Source of the DNA: Actinophytocola sp045807065
Lineage (GTDB): Bacteria; Actinomycetota; Actinomycetes; Mycobacteriales; Pseudonocardiaceae
DNA: 29,871 nucleotides
Assembly (NCBI RefSeq): GCF_045807065.1
Contig: NZ_JBJMIE010000154.1
Coordinates: 1 to 29,871 of the forward strand
Reading direction: 5' to 3'
Each line of letters opens with the position of its first letter. Positions within the stretch are counted from its first letter, which is position 1. The position numbers and the translations under genes are program-made. Shown here one piece after another: positions 12,975 to 21,197 of this stretch. The notes under the pieces were generated by a model. That model saw nothing but the letters and a program-made list of their open reading frames with translations, was not told the DNA's origin and did no database searches.

Positions 12975-14303
12975 GTGACCGCAGGACCGACGAACGAGCT
13001 ACCGCCGGTCCACGAGGCGTGGTTGCCGCGAGAACACTCGCTCCACCGCCCCCGGCACGGCAAGCGCCAGCTGACCGCGTTGGTCAGCGCGCTCGTCTTC
13101 TTCGCCACACCCGCCCTGATGTGGGTGTTCGGCGCGCGGGCCGACGAGATCGAGAACCACAAGCTCGCCGCCTTCCCCAGCATCACCGACGGCTGGGGCC
13201 TGTTCACCGGCCTCGACGACTGGGCGACCGACAACCTGCCCTTCCGCGGCGGCGCAGTGGACGCCACCGAATGGATCAGCGAGACCTTCTTCGGCGAGCC
13301 CGCACCCTTCGACCAGGGTGGCGGTGGCACGCCGACCGGGCCGCTGCCGGGCAGCCCGGCCGAGGAGGAGCCCCGCCAGGACCAGACCGACCCCACCGAG
13401 GGCGAGACCGACGGCACCGGACAGGCCGGCTTCCGCCAGGTCGTCAACGGCACGGACGGCTGGATGTACTACGGCTCGGACGCCCAGTCGAAGTGCCGGC
13501 CGCTCCAGCCGCTGCACCAGACGATCACCCAGCTGGCGCGGCTGCGGCACGTCGTCGAGTCGTCCGGGCGGACGTTCGTGCTGGTCCTCGTGCCGGACAA
13601 GACCACGATGGTGCCCGAGTACCTGCCCGTCTCCTACCCCGGCAAGGACTGCGCCGCGCCCGTCACACCGCAGCTGTGGCAGCAGGCCGTCGGCCTCGCG
13701 GGCGCGGTCGACATGCGGCCCCGGCTCCAGGCCGCGGCCGACAGGTACGGCAAGCCCGTCTACTACCCCCAGGACACCCACTGGACGTCCGAGGGCGCGA
13801 TCGAGATGCTCAGGACGATCGCCGACGAGATCCGGCCCGGGGCCACGAAGACCTGGAAGGTCCAGCGCAAGGACACTTCCACCGTCCAGGCCGACCTCCC
13901 GCCGCTGATCGGGAAGAAGGGCCAGAACCAGGTCGTCAACTACCGGCTGCGGCCGGACGGGCGCTACGACCGGGTCCGCAAGAACACCACCGACCTGCTC
14001 AACCCGCGGCACATCACGTCCAAGCAGCTCAAGGGCATGATCGACCAGCCGACGGCGGTGCTCGGCGACTCGTTCCTGGTCGGCGCGTCCGGCTACCTGC
14101 CCGCCGCGTTCTCCGACGTCACCGTGCAGTACTACCGCGGCGCGGAGAACCGCCCGGACGACGCGGTCAGGACCATCACCGACAGTGAGGTCGTCGTGCT
14201 CGAGGTGGTGGAACGCAACGTGGCGGCCGGCGCGGTCGCCGTGCTCGACCAGGGGTTCCTCGACAAGCTCGACCAGCAACTGGTCAAGCATCCGATCCGC
14301 TAG
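12975..14303 (+). CDS. AlgX/AlgJ-like polysaccharide O-acetyltransferase (SGNH fold)
   Basis: A 442-residue membrane-anchored protein. A cytoplasmic N-terminus and one helix (about 34-52) precede an extracellular catalytic domain. EIENHKLAAFP (58-68) matches the EN-R/H-x-L-A-x-x-P start of AlgX/AlgJ/AlgV domains. The catalytic set is visible: D267-T-H269-W in PQDTHWTSEGA and S366 in VLGDSFLVG, as in SGNH-type O-acetyltransferases. A Gly/Pro/acidic insert (about 113-150) separates the first motif from the rest. It likely transfers acetyl groups to an exported glycan; the acetyl donor could be supplied across the membrane by the acyltransferase-3 protein encoded at 21194. It starts with GTG 13 bp after paralogue A. 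Confidence 0.8.
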   Translation: MTAGPTNELPPVHEAWLPREHSLHRPRHGKRQLTALVSALVFFATPALMWVFGARADEIENHKLAAFPSITDGWGLFTGLDDWATDNLPFRGGAVDATEWISETFFGEPAPFDQGGGGTPTGPLPGSPAEEEPRQDQTDPTEGETDGTGQAGFRQVVNGTDGWMYYGSDAQSKCRPLQPLHQTITQLARLRHVVESSGRTFVLVLVPDKTTMVPEYLPVSYPGKDCAAPVTPQLWQQAVGLAGAVDMRPRLQAAADRYGKPVYYPQDTHWTSEGAIEMLRTIADEIRPGATKTWKVQRKDTSTVQADLPPLIGKKGQNQVVNYRLRPDGRYDRVRKNTTDLLNPRHITSKQLKGMIDQPTAVLGDSFLVGASGYLPAAFSDVTVQYYRGAENRPDDAVRTITDSEVVVLEVVERNVAAGAVAVLDQGFLDKLDQQLVKHPIR

Positions 14304-14346
14304 TGAAGCCGGCCGACGGGGGCGCGCGACATCGACACGCCGGCCT

Positions 14347-14370
14347 TTGACATGGTATTGGGCGTAACGA
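14347..14370 (+). promoter_or_regulatory. Possible internal promoter in the 85-bp gap after the AlgX-like gene
   Basis: TTGACA (14347-14352) is a perfect -35 hexamer in otherwise GC-rich DNA, with TAACGA at 14365-14370. The 12-bp spacing is too short for a standard sigma-A promoter, so the call is weak. A GCCGGC inverted pair (14308-14313 and 14339-14344) precedes it. Confidence 0.22.
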
Positions 14371-14388
14371 TCGCCCGGAGGATGTGAC

Positions 14389-16131
14389 GTGACTAGCACG
14401 GTGACGAAGGACTCGGCGGAGGATTCGGCGCCTGACCAGCACGCCGACGCGCCGGCGACCGAGGGGACCGACTGGCTGGCGCGGCTGCGGCGGTTCGCCA
14501 CGACCGCGTGGCTGGCCCGCCTCATCGAACTGCTCGCGCTCGTGCCGGCCGCCGCGATGGCGGTCGAGGTCGCCAAGTCGCCGAAGCTGCACTTCGTCGA
14601 CTACTGGTACGCGCTGGTCCGGTTCGTGAACGTGGACGGCTCGTTCAACTTCGGCGGCCTGTGGAAGGCGTCGAACGAGCACCTGATCGCGATCCCGTCG
14701 CTGCTGTTCTACGGCGACGCCACGATGTTCGGCGGGAACCAGCGGTACCTCGGCTACCTGGACATCCTCATCGCGCTCGCGACCGTCGTGCTGATCCGGT
14801 TCGCCATCCCGAGGAGCCTGCCGGTCGTGGTGCGGGCGGCGATCGTGCTCGCGACGTCCGCGCTGATCTTCAGCCTGCACGGGCTGCACAACTTCACCCA
14901 CTCGATGAGCGGCGCGGCCTGGCTCACCGCGAACCTGATCTCGGTCGGCGCGCTGCTGTTCGCGGTCAAGGGCAGGTGGTGGCCCGCCTGGGCACTGGCG
15001 CTGCTCGGCAGCATCACCTACGGCACCGCGTTCGCCGCCTGGCCGTCGCTCGCGCTCATCGCGATCATGCGCAAGGAGCCGATGTGGCGGCGGGTCCTGC
15101 CGCTCGTCACCGGCGCGGTCATCGTGGTCGGCTGGATGTCGATCAACCACAACGCGGCCGGGTCGGGCACCGACAGCGACCTCGGCACGGCGATCTTCGG
15201 CCTGCTCGCGGTCGTCGGGCACATCTGGGCGGCCAACAACACGGGTGTCGCGGTGCTCGCCGGCGCGGCCATCCTCGGCGGGTACGGTGCGCTCGCCACG
15301 ATCAGGGCGGCACGCGAACCCGAGCTGCGGTTCTGGTGGGGGCTGGGCTGCCACGCGTTCTTCGGCGCCGCGATGATCGCCGTCTCCCGCATCGACTTCG
15401 GCCTCGACTACAGCCAGCACAGCCGCTACACCTCCATCTCGGTGTTGATCTCGCTGCCGCTGCTGGTCATCGCCGGCACCGTCCTGCACACCTTCGTCGC
15501 GCGGCACTGGCGCAAGCTGGCCATCGGGTTCGCCGTCGCCGGCATCACCGGGTTCGCGCTCGGCGTGCCGACCGCCAACGAGGTCCGGCTCGAGGACCAG
15601 GACCACGAGATGCAGTCGGTCGCGCTGCGTGCCGGCTACCTCAACGCGTTCGGGTGGGCACTGCCCACGCCCGACCACAAGCTGGTGCCCCGGCTCGAGG
15701 CACTCGGCCACTACCCGTTCAACGACAGCTTCACGCTGGGGTGCGGCGGCCCCGAGCTGGGTGACCACATCGACCTCAGCGGGGTGGCGCAGCTGAAGCC
15801 GCCGACCGGCAGCGGGATCCCGAGCGCGCCGGTGGGCCTGGTCGACAAGGTCGAGGAGAAGCCCGGGTCACAGCTCGTGTGGGGCTGGGCGACGGGCGCG
15901 AAGGACCCGGTGCGCTGTACCGTTCTCGTCGACTCGACCGGCAAGGTCGTGGGTGGGGGCGTGAGCGACCGGGTTCGGTCGGACATCGCCCAGGTGTACC
16001 TGGGCATCAACGCGGACACCGGGTTCGGCATGGTGGGCCCGGACGACCCCGACCTCCGTGTCGTGGTGATTCTGGAGAGCGGCGCGAAGCGCTGGATGCC
16101 GGCGGAAGTCGACGACGAGGACCAGAAGTGA
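14389..16131 (+). CDS. Polytopic membrane protein, putative GT-C-type glycosyltransferase with C-terminal beta-sandwich
   Basis: A 580-residue protein. A hydrophilic N-terminus (1-40) is followed by about ten membrane helices (about 45-400) and an extracellular C-terminal region (about 400-580). The first outer loop contains FVDYW and KASNEHLIAIPSLLF, an acidic-residue-plus-N-E-H pattern seen in GT-C-like proteins that use polyprenyl-phosphate sugars. The C-terminal part (WGWATG through RVRSDIAQVYLG and GFGMVGPDDP) looks like a beta-sandwich related to one in the giant protein at 24709. A GTG start is preceded by GGAGG. It overlaps the GT2 gene (GTGA), whose product could supply its lipid-linked donor. 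The GT-C assignment is inferred from topology, not from a diagnostic motif. Confidence 0.6.
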   Translation: MTSTVTKDSAEDSAPDQHADAPATEGTDWLARLRRFATTAWLARLIELLALVPAAAMAVEVAKSPKLHFVDYWYALVRFVNVDGSFNFGGLWKASNEHLIAIPSLLFYGDATMFGGNQRYLGYLDILIALATVVLIRFAIPRSLPVVVRAAIVLATSALIFSLHGLHNFTHSMSGAAWLTANLISVGALLFAVKGRWWPAWALALLGSITYGTAFAAWPSLALIAIMRKEPMWRRVLPLVTGAVIVVGWMSINHNAAGSGTDSDLGTAIFGLLAVVGHIWAANNTGVAVLAGAAILGGYGALATIRAAREPELRFWWGLGCHAFFGAAMIAVSRIDFGLDYSQHSRYTSISVLISLPLLVIAGTVLHTFVARHWRKLAIGFAVAGITGFALGVPTANEVRLEDQDHEMQSVALRAGYLNAFGWALPTPDHKLVPRLEALGHYPFNDSFTLGCGGPELGDHIDLSGVAQLKPPTGSGIPSAPVGLVDKVEEKPGSQLVWGWATGAKDPVRCTVLVDSTGKVVGGGVSDRVRSDIAQVYLGINADTGFGMVGPDDPDLRVVVILESGAKRWMPAEVDDEDQK

Positions 16132-17138
16132 GCATTGAACAAGAAGTCCAGGTCAGTGTGCTGATCCCGGTCAAGGACGAGGAAGCGACCCTGACCACGC
16201 TGGTCGGCGAGATCGACGCGGCGTTCGCGACGCTGCCCGAGACCGGCTACGAGGTCATCTTCGTCGACGACGGCAGCACCGACTCGAGCTGGCAGGTCAT
16301 GACCCAGCTCGCCGCGGACAACCCGCGGGTGCGGGCGCTGAAGCTGCGCCGCAACTTCGGCAAGGCGGCCGCCCTGGCCGCGGCCGTCGACGAGGCGCGC
16401 GGCGAGCGGATCGTCACCATGGACGCCGACCTGCAGGACGACCCCGCCGAGGTGCCGCGCCTGCTGGCCGAGCTGGACGACGGCGCCGACCTGGTGTCCG
16501 GCCACAAGGCCGACCGCAAGGACCCGCTGGGCAAGCGGATCCCGTCGAAGTTCTTCAACCTGATGACCAACGTCATGACCGGTCTCAAGATCAACGACCA
16601 CAACTGCGGGCTCAAGGCCGCGCGGACCGAGGTCTACCGGCGCGTCCCCCTGTACGGCGAGCTGCACCGGTACATCCCGGCGCTGGCGCACCAGACCGGC
16701 TACCAGGTGCGCGAGCTGGCGGTGAACCACCGCCCGCGCGAACACGGCAAGTCGAAGTACGGCCTGGAGCGGTACGTCCGCGGCGCGATCGACCTGCTGA
16801 CGGTCATGACGATCACCAAGTACGGCCGCCGTCCGGCGCACCTGTTCGGCGGCCTCGGCCTGCTGTCCGCGCTGATCGGCTTCGTCACGCTGGCCTACCT
16901 GACCGTCGTGAAGCTCTTCGGCGGCCAGGCGATCGGCGACCGCCCGCTGCTGATGCTGGGCATCCTGCTCGTGATCCTCGGCGTGCAGCTGATCTCGATC
17001 GGGTTGATCGCGGAGATCGTGCTGCACCGGACGGCCAACCGCCGGGAGGCGACGGACCTGATCCGGGAACGAACCCCCGCCGAGCCGACGGCCCGGGACG
17101 CGGTCCTGCCGGCCGCGACGGAGAAGGTCGAAGCATGA
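16128..17138 (+). CDS. DPM1/GtrB-type GT2 polyprenyl-phosphate glycosyltransferase
   Basis: A 336-residue GT2 enzyme that probably transfers a sugar from a nucleotide donor to polyprenyl phosphate on the inner face. VLIPVKDEE opens the fold, VDDGSTD (46-52) and MDADLQDDP (98-106) are the donor/metal motifs, and KLRRNFGKAAAL and REHGKSKY are typical of DPM1, GtrB and ArnC members. Two C-terminal helices (about 238-262 and 272-297) match the GtrB subclass. The GTG start at 16128 overlaps the stop of the preceding gene by four bases and is the natural coupled start; the longer upstream frame is a shadow. The product sugar-lipid is a plausible donor for the GT-C-like protein encoded next to it. 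Confidence 0.9.
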   Translation: MSIEQEVQVSVLIPVKDEEATLTTLVGEIDAAFATLPETGYEVIFVDDGSTDSSWQVMTQLAADNPRVRALKLRRNFGKAAALAAAVDEARGERIVTMDADLQDDPAEVPRLLAELDDGADLVSGHKADRKDPLGKRIPSKFFNLMTNVMTGLKINDHNCGLKAARTEVYRRVPLYGELHRYIPALAHQTGYQVRELAVNHRPREHGKSKYGLERYVRGAIDLLTVMTITKYGRRPAHLFGGLGLLSALIGFVTLAYLTVVKLFGGQAIGDRPLLMLGILLVILGVQLISIGLIAEIVLHRTANRREATDLIRERTPAEPTARDAVLPAATEKVEA

Positions 17139-17845
17139 GCGGGCTGCGTGGCGCGTACGTCACGGGCGTGCGGTCGGTGCGGAAGGTCGTCGACAGGACC
17201 GGGCTGCTGGACAGGCTCGAGCAGAGCGAGTCGCCGAAGGCGCGGCACGTCCGCACCCTGTTCTCGATCTTCGACGCCGAAGAGATGGTCCGGATGGACC
17301 TCGCCTGGTGGAGCTACCCGGCGATGGAGCGTGTCGACGAGTTCCTGTCGAACCGGCCCGACGCCCGGATCTTCGAGTACGGCGCCGGCGCGAGCACGGT
17401 GTGGCTGGCCAGGCGCGCCGGCCGCATCGACAGCGTCGAGCACGACACGAACTGGGCCGAGTCGGTGAAGGAGATGCTGGCGGCCGACACCACCGGCAAC
17501 GCGAAGCTGCACGTCGTGCCGCCGACGGTGGCCACCGCCGAGACGACCGTGCGCTCCGGCCGGGTCGGCCACACCGACCTCGACTTCGCCAACTACGTCT
17601 CGACCATCGACGAGGTGGGCGGCCCGTTCGACCTGGTCGTGGTCGACGGCCGGGCCAGGATCGACGCCTTCCGCCGCGCGCTCGACCACCTGGCCGACGA
17701 CGGCGTCGTCGTGTTCGACAACATCAGGCGCAAGCGGTACTGGGACGTGCTGTCGGCCATGCCGGGCCTGCGGATCGAGCTGCTCAAGGGTGGCACCCCG
17801 ACCCTGCCGTACCCGACGACCACCGGGTTGATCTGGCGTGACTAG
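17135..17845 (+). CDS. Class I SAM-dependent methyltransferase-like protein
   Basis: A 236-residue soluble protein. A helical N-terminus (1-70) is followed by the SAM-binding motif FEYGAGASTVWLARR (80-94), the acidic strand end VEHD (101-104) and FDLVVVDGRAR (165-175), typical of the Rossmann-like methyltransferase fold. A late strand reads DDGVVVFDNIRR. The substrate is unknown; in this context methylation of a sugar or glycan precursor is likely. Its ATG overlaps the GT2 stop by four bases and its own stop overlaps the next GTG by eight, so it is translationally coupled on both sides. Confidence 0.75.
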   Translation: MSGLRGAYVTGVRSVRKVVDRTGLLDRLEQSESPKARHVRTLFSIFDAEEMVRMDLAWWSYPAMERVDEFLSNRPDARIFEYGAGASTVWLARRAGRIDSVEHDTNWAESVKEMLAADTTGNAKLHVVPPTVATAETTVRSGRVGHTDLDFANYVSTIDEVGGPFDLVVVDGRARIDAFRRALDHLADDGVVVFDNIRRKRYWDVLSAMPGLRIELLKGGTPTLPYPTTTGLIWRD

Positions 17846-18785
17846 CGAGTCGGCCGCCCCGAAGCCGAGCCGGCGGGCTGACCTGCTGGCGATCGGTTTC
17901 GTGGTGGTCGCCGTCGGCGTGGCCGTGTGGGCCCTCCGCGACGACTTCCCGTCGATGGCCGACGCCCTGGGCAGGATCGCGTGGTGGCGGCCGGTGCTGG
18001 CGTTCGCCGGGATCGTGCTCGGCCTGCTGGCGACGGCCGAGGTGTGGAAGCACTGCCTCGCCGCGCTGGGCTCACCGGTGTCGTCGTCGGCGGCGCGGGA
18101 GATCTTCTTCCCCGCACAGGTCGGCAAGTACCTGCCGGGCTCGGTGTGGCCGTTCCTGGCGCAGATGAAGTTCGCGCGCGAACGCGGCGTCCCCGGCCCG
18201 TCGGCGCTGCTGGCCGGCTCGGTGTTCCTGGTCGTCCACGCGGTGACGTCGGTACTGGTCGGTGCGTTGTTGCTGGTCAGCCAGCCGGACCTGGTGAACC
18301 GGTTCGGCTGGGCGGGCCTGTGCGTCCCGCTGGCCCTGGTGCTGCTGCACCCGAAGGTGATCAACTGGCTGGCCCGGAAGCTGGCGAAGCGGTCGGGGTC
18401 GACCCCGCCGGAGCTGCGGTGGTCCGGGCTCGTGCGGCCGCTGCTGTGGATGCTGCCGGCGTGGGTGGGTTACGGCGCGGCCGGGTACCTGCTGGCCGCC
18501 CCGTTCACCGACTCGGCGTGGCAGCTGGCGGTGGTCTGCACGGGTTCGTTCGCACTCGGCTGGCTGGTGGGACTGCTGGTGTTCCTGGCCCCCGCCGGCG
18601 TGGGTGCCCGGGAAGCGGTCCTGATCCTGGCCCTCACCCCCCTGCTGGGCGCCGCCGCCGCGGCGACGGTGAGCCTCATGCTGCGGGTCGGCCACACCCT
18701 GGCTGACCTGGTACTGGCCCTGCGCTTCGGCCTGGCCCGCGCCCGCCGGGACCGGCCCGCGACCGAGGAGGTCGCCACACCCTAG
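17838..18785 (+). CDS. YbhN/LPG-synthase-type (UPF0104) polytopic membrane protein
   Basis: A 315-residue protein with about eight membrane helices. It shows the family signatures VGKYLPGSVWP (95-105) and APAGVGAREAVL (251-262), the G-x-G-x-R-E motif typical of PF03706 proteins. Members include AglD, MprF flippase-type domains and many proteins beside glycan clusters, where flipping or transfer of lipid-linked intermediates is proposed. The GTG start lies eight bases inside the preceding gene. Its place between two methyltransferase genes in a glycan locus supports a role in moving a lipid-linked sugar; direct evidence is absent. Confidence 0.8.
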   Translation: MTSESAAPKPSRRADLLAIGFVVVAVGVAVWALRDDFPSMADALGRIAWWRPVLAFAGIVLGLLATAEVWKHCLAALGSPVSSSAAREIFFPAQVGKYLPGSVWPFLAQMKFARERGVPGPSALLAGSVFLVVHAVTSVLVGALLLVSQPDLVNRFGWAGLCVPLALVLLHPKVINWLARKLAKRSGSTPPELRWSGLVRPLLWMLPAWVGYGAAGYLLAAPFTDSAWQLAVVCTGSFALGWLVGLLVFLAPAGVGAREAVLILALTPLLGAAAAATVSLMLRVGHTLADLVLALRFGLARARRDRPATEEVATP

Positions 18786-18795
18786 GCTTGCCGCC

Positions 18796-19908
18796 ATGGC
18801 AGTGGACCGGCTGAAGTCGACGTGGGAAAACCTCGGCAGGGTGGACCCGTTGTGGGCGGTGCTCACCGATCCCGAGCGGCGGCACGGGGGGTGGCAGGTC
18901 GACGACTTCCTCGCCACCGCGACGGAGCCCATCGCGCGGGTGCGCAGGCTGCTGGAGGAGGCCGGGCTCTCGCTCGGCGACCGGACGCTCGACTTCGGCT
19001 GCGGTGCCGGGCGACTGGCCAACGGCCTGGCCACGCACGTCAAGGAGGTCGTCGGCGTCGACATCGCGCAGTCGATGATCGACGAGGCGAACCGCATCAA
19101 CCAGTTCCCGGACCGGATCTCGTTCGTCGCCTACGACGGGCACCGGCTGCCGTTCGCGGACGAGTCGTTCGACTCCGTGGTCAGCCTCATCTCCATCCAG
19201 CACTCGCCGCCCGCCGTGCAGCTGGCCTGCCTGGTCGAGCTGCAGCGCGTCGTCCGGGACGGCGGGGTGCTCGTGTTGCAGATCCCGTTCCGCCCGAGCC
19301 GGCCGGAGGACCTGCCGGAGTCGGCGATGCGGGCGCGGATCGAGCTGCTCGACGTGCCCAGCCCGGTCGGCGTCGGGCAGGCCGCGCCGGTGCGGGCCCG
19401 GGTGACCAACGTCAGCGACCGGCTCTGGCCGGCCGGGCGGTTGATCCGGCTCGGCAACCACTGGCTCCGCGACGGCGAGCCGGCACGCTGGAACGACGGC
19501 CGCACCGACCTGCCGCACGACCTCGCGCCCGGTGCCGCGGTCGAGATCGAACTGCCCGTGGTCGCGCCGGACGAGCCGGGTGAGTACGACCTCGAGCTGG
19601 ACGTCGTGCAGGAGGCCGTCGCCTGGTTCGCGGAGGCCGGCGGCGAGACGGTCCACACGCGCGTGACCGTGGTGCGGGAGACCGTCGCCGAGGTGCCCGC
19701 GCTCAGCCCGCAGAAGGAGCTGGTCGTCGACCCGAAGCCGGCCCCGCGCGGGCGCGACGACGGCGGCATGGAGATGTTCGGGATGGACTCGGACCTCGTG
19801 CGCCTGCTGTTCACGCACTGCGGCTCGGAGATCGTCAACATCGTGCCGGACGACATGGCCGGCGGCGAGTGGGAGAGCTTCACCTACCTCATCCGCCGCG
19901 GTTCGTAG
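18796..19908 (+). CDS. SAM methyltransferase with an inserted beta-sandwich domain
   Basis: A 370-residue protein. The methyltransferase core (about 45-175) has LDFGCGAGRLANGL (65-78), VVGVDIAQSMID (85-96) and FDSVVSLISIQH. An Ig-like beta-sandwich (about 181-296) follows, with RARVTNVSDRLWPAG, IRLGNHWL and DEPGEYDLELDVVQEAVAWF. The last 45 residues (MEMFGMDSDLVRLLF then WESFTYLIRR) look like the closing strands of the methyltransferase fold, so the sandwich is inserted rather than appended. The sandwich resembles carbohydrate-associated domains in surface-glycan enzymes and may bind the glycan acceptor. The gene starts 10 bp after the YbhN-type gene. Confidence 0.8.
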   Translation: MAVDRLKSTWENLGRVDPLWAVLTDPERRHGGWQVDDFLATATEPIARVRRLLEEAGLSLGDRTLDFGCGAGRLANGLATHVKEVVGVDIAQSMIDEANRINQFPDRISFVAYDGHRLPFADESFDSVVSLISIQHSPPAVQLACLVELQRVVRDGGVLVLQIPFRPSRPEDLPESAMRARIELLDVPSPVGVGQAAPVRARVTNVSDRLWPAGRLIRLGNHWLRDGEPARWNDGRTDLPHDLAPGAAVEIELPVVAPDEPGEYDLELDVVQEAVAWFAEAGGETVHTRVTVVRETVAEVPALSPQKELVVDPKPAPRGRDDGGMEMFGMDSDLVRLLFTHCGSEIVNIVPDDMAGGEWESFTYLIRRGS

Positions 19909-19953
19909 CTCTTCACCCGGACCAGCGATGGCCTGCGCCAGAATGGGCGATTG

Positions 19954-20562
19954 ATGCGCATCCACATCGTCGTCCTGGTCCACGTGCTGCTCGCGGCACT
20001 CGCCGTGGGCGCGATCGCGGTGTGGGGCACGGGTGCCGACCCGGCGCTCGCCGGCCAGCGGGTCACCGTGCCCGACCGCGACCCCCGGCTGCCGGACAAC
20101 CCGGAGCGGCTCGCGATCGTGCGGCCGCCGGGCGTGCTCGTGACGGACACCGCCACGGTCAAGCAGGGCACCGCGCCGTCCGTGCTGCCTGAGGGCGAGG
20201 CGGAGGTCCTCACGGACGCGGGCGTGGTCGAGGTCAACGCGTACGTCGCCCGCGAGGACGGCATCACCCAGGGCCTGTGGCAGATGTCGGTCCGCGACGG
20301 CGGCGATCCGCGGCAGGCACTGCGGGCCATCGACGACCTGTACGCGGCCGGCGGCTGGCGGCAGGCCCCGACGCCGGACCGGGACGTGCTGGTCCGCGAG
20401 CAGCGGCCGGCCGGGGGCCAGCGGTTCTCCGGCTACCGCGCGCACTACGTCCGCGGGCCGTATCTGATCCGGATCGAGGCCTACGGGACCGACCAGGCGA
20501 AGGTCGACGACGCCTTCGCCACCCTGGCGGGAAGGCAGCTGGCGCAGTGGCCGCCCCGGTGA
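19954..20562 (+). CDS. Signal-anchored extracellular protein sharing the paralogue-C ectodomain
   Basis: A 202-residue protein with one N-terminal hydrophobic segment (about 4-24) and an exported remainder. Residues about 85-200 align with the C-terminal domain of the protein at 23571: GITQGLWQMSV against GLRRGIWAFKL, then D-P-x-x-x-L-x-A-x-D-x-LY, DVLVRE against GVLVRK, and FSGYRAHYVRGPY against VTVFRAHYLTDGY. It lacks the SHOCT-like and TQ region, so it carries only the outside module. ATG at 19954 was chosen over a TTG one codon earlier. The function of the domain is unknown. It overlaps the next gene (GTGA) and probably acts with it. Confidence 0.72.
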   Translation: MRIHIVVLVHVLLAALAVGAIAVWGTGADPALAGQRVTVPDRDPRLPDNPERLAIVRPPGVLVTDTATVKQGTAPSVLPEGEAEVLTDAGVVEVNAYVAREDGITQGLWQMSVRDGGDPRQALRAIDDLYAAGGWRQAPTPDRDVLVREQRPAGGQRFSGYRAHYVRGPYLIRIEAYGTDQAKVDDAFATLAGRQLAQWPPR

Positions 20563-21197
20563 CCGCCGACATCCGGACGGTGCCGGTCACGCTGCTGCGG
20601 GCCGGGGCCGCGCTGCTCGGCGCGTACGGGTACGTCCTCGGACTCTGGCTCGCGCGGCACGGCCTGAACCCGGAGCCGGTCGCGACGGTCCGCGAGTGGG
20701 TCAACCGGCCACTCGGCCTCGGTGAGGACTTCGGGCCACTCGCGGTCATGCTGCTGCTGGCCGCCACGGGCTACGCGATCGGCGGCCGCCGGCCGGTACG
20801 ACTGGTGCTGACGGCCGTGCCGGCGCTGGTGGCGACGGCGTGCGTGTGCTTCTTCGTCTACCACGACATGGCCCGGCTGCTGGAGTTCCTGCCGCTGGTC
20901 CTCATCGGACTCGTGACCCGGTGGACGCTCGGCGGGACGCTGCCGACCTGGGCCGGCGTGCTGCTCGGCGCCGCCTGCTTCGGCGCGGTCATCGCCGCCG
21001 ACGACGCCCTCCCCGGGCTGCGGCGGTGGTGGTACCCGGTCGCGGCCACCTTCGCGGCGCTGCTGTTCCTCGTCGCGGTCCGGCCGGGGCCGACCGCCAC
21101 CGCGGTCGCGGCGCACCCGGTCACCCGTGGCCTCGCCCTGGTCGCCGAGGTGCCACTGCTGGTCGGATCCGCGCTCGCGCTGGTGGTCGTCCCATGA
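20559..21197 (+). CDS. Polytopic membrane protein of unknown function
   Basis: A 212-residue protein with about six membrane helices and short loops. An Arg/Trp-rich loop (HGLNPEPVATVREWVNRPLG) follows the first helix. I recognise no family. The GTG start overlaps the preceding stop and its own TGA overlaps the ATG of the acyltransferase gene (ATGA), so three genes are translationally chained. Its position between an exported domain protein and an acyltransferase suggests a subunit of a membrane modification complex; this is context only. Confidence 0.7.
   Translation: MTADIRTVPVTLLRAGAALLGAYGYVLGLWLARHGLNPEPVATVREWVNRPLGLGEDFGPLAVMLLLAATGYAIGGRRPVRLVLTAVPALVATACVCFFVYHDMARLLEFLPLVLIGLVTRWTLGGTLPTWAGVLLGAACFGAVIAADDALPGLRRWWYPVAATFAALLFLVAVRPGPTATAVAAHPVTRGLALVAEVPLLVGSALALVVVP

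Noticed and set aside
12999..14576. A 525-codon minus-strand frame opposite the AlgX-like gene
   Set aside because: It is a shadow of a gene with clear SGNH catalytic motifs; its own translation shows no family features.
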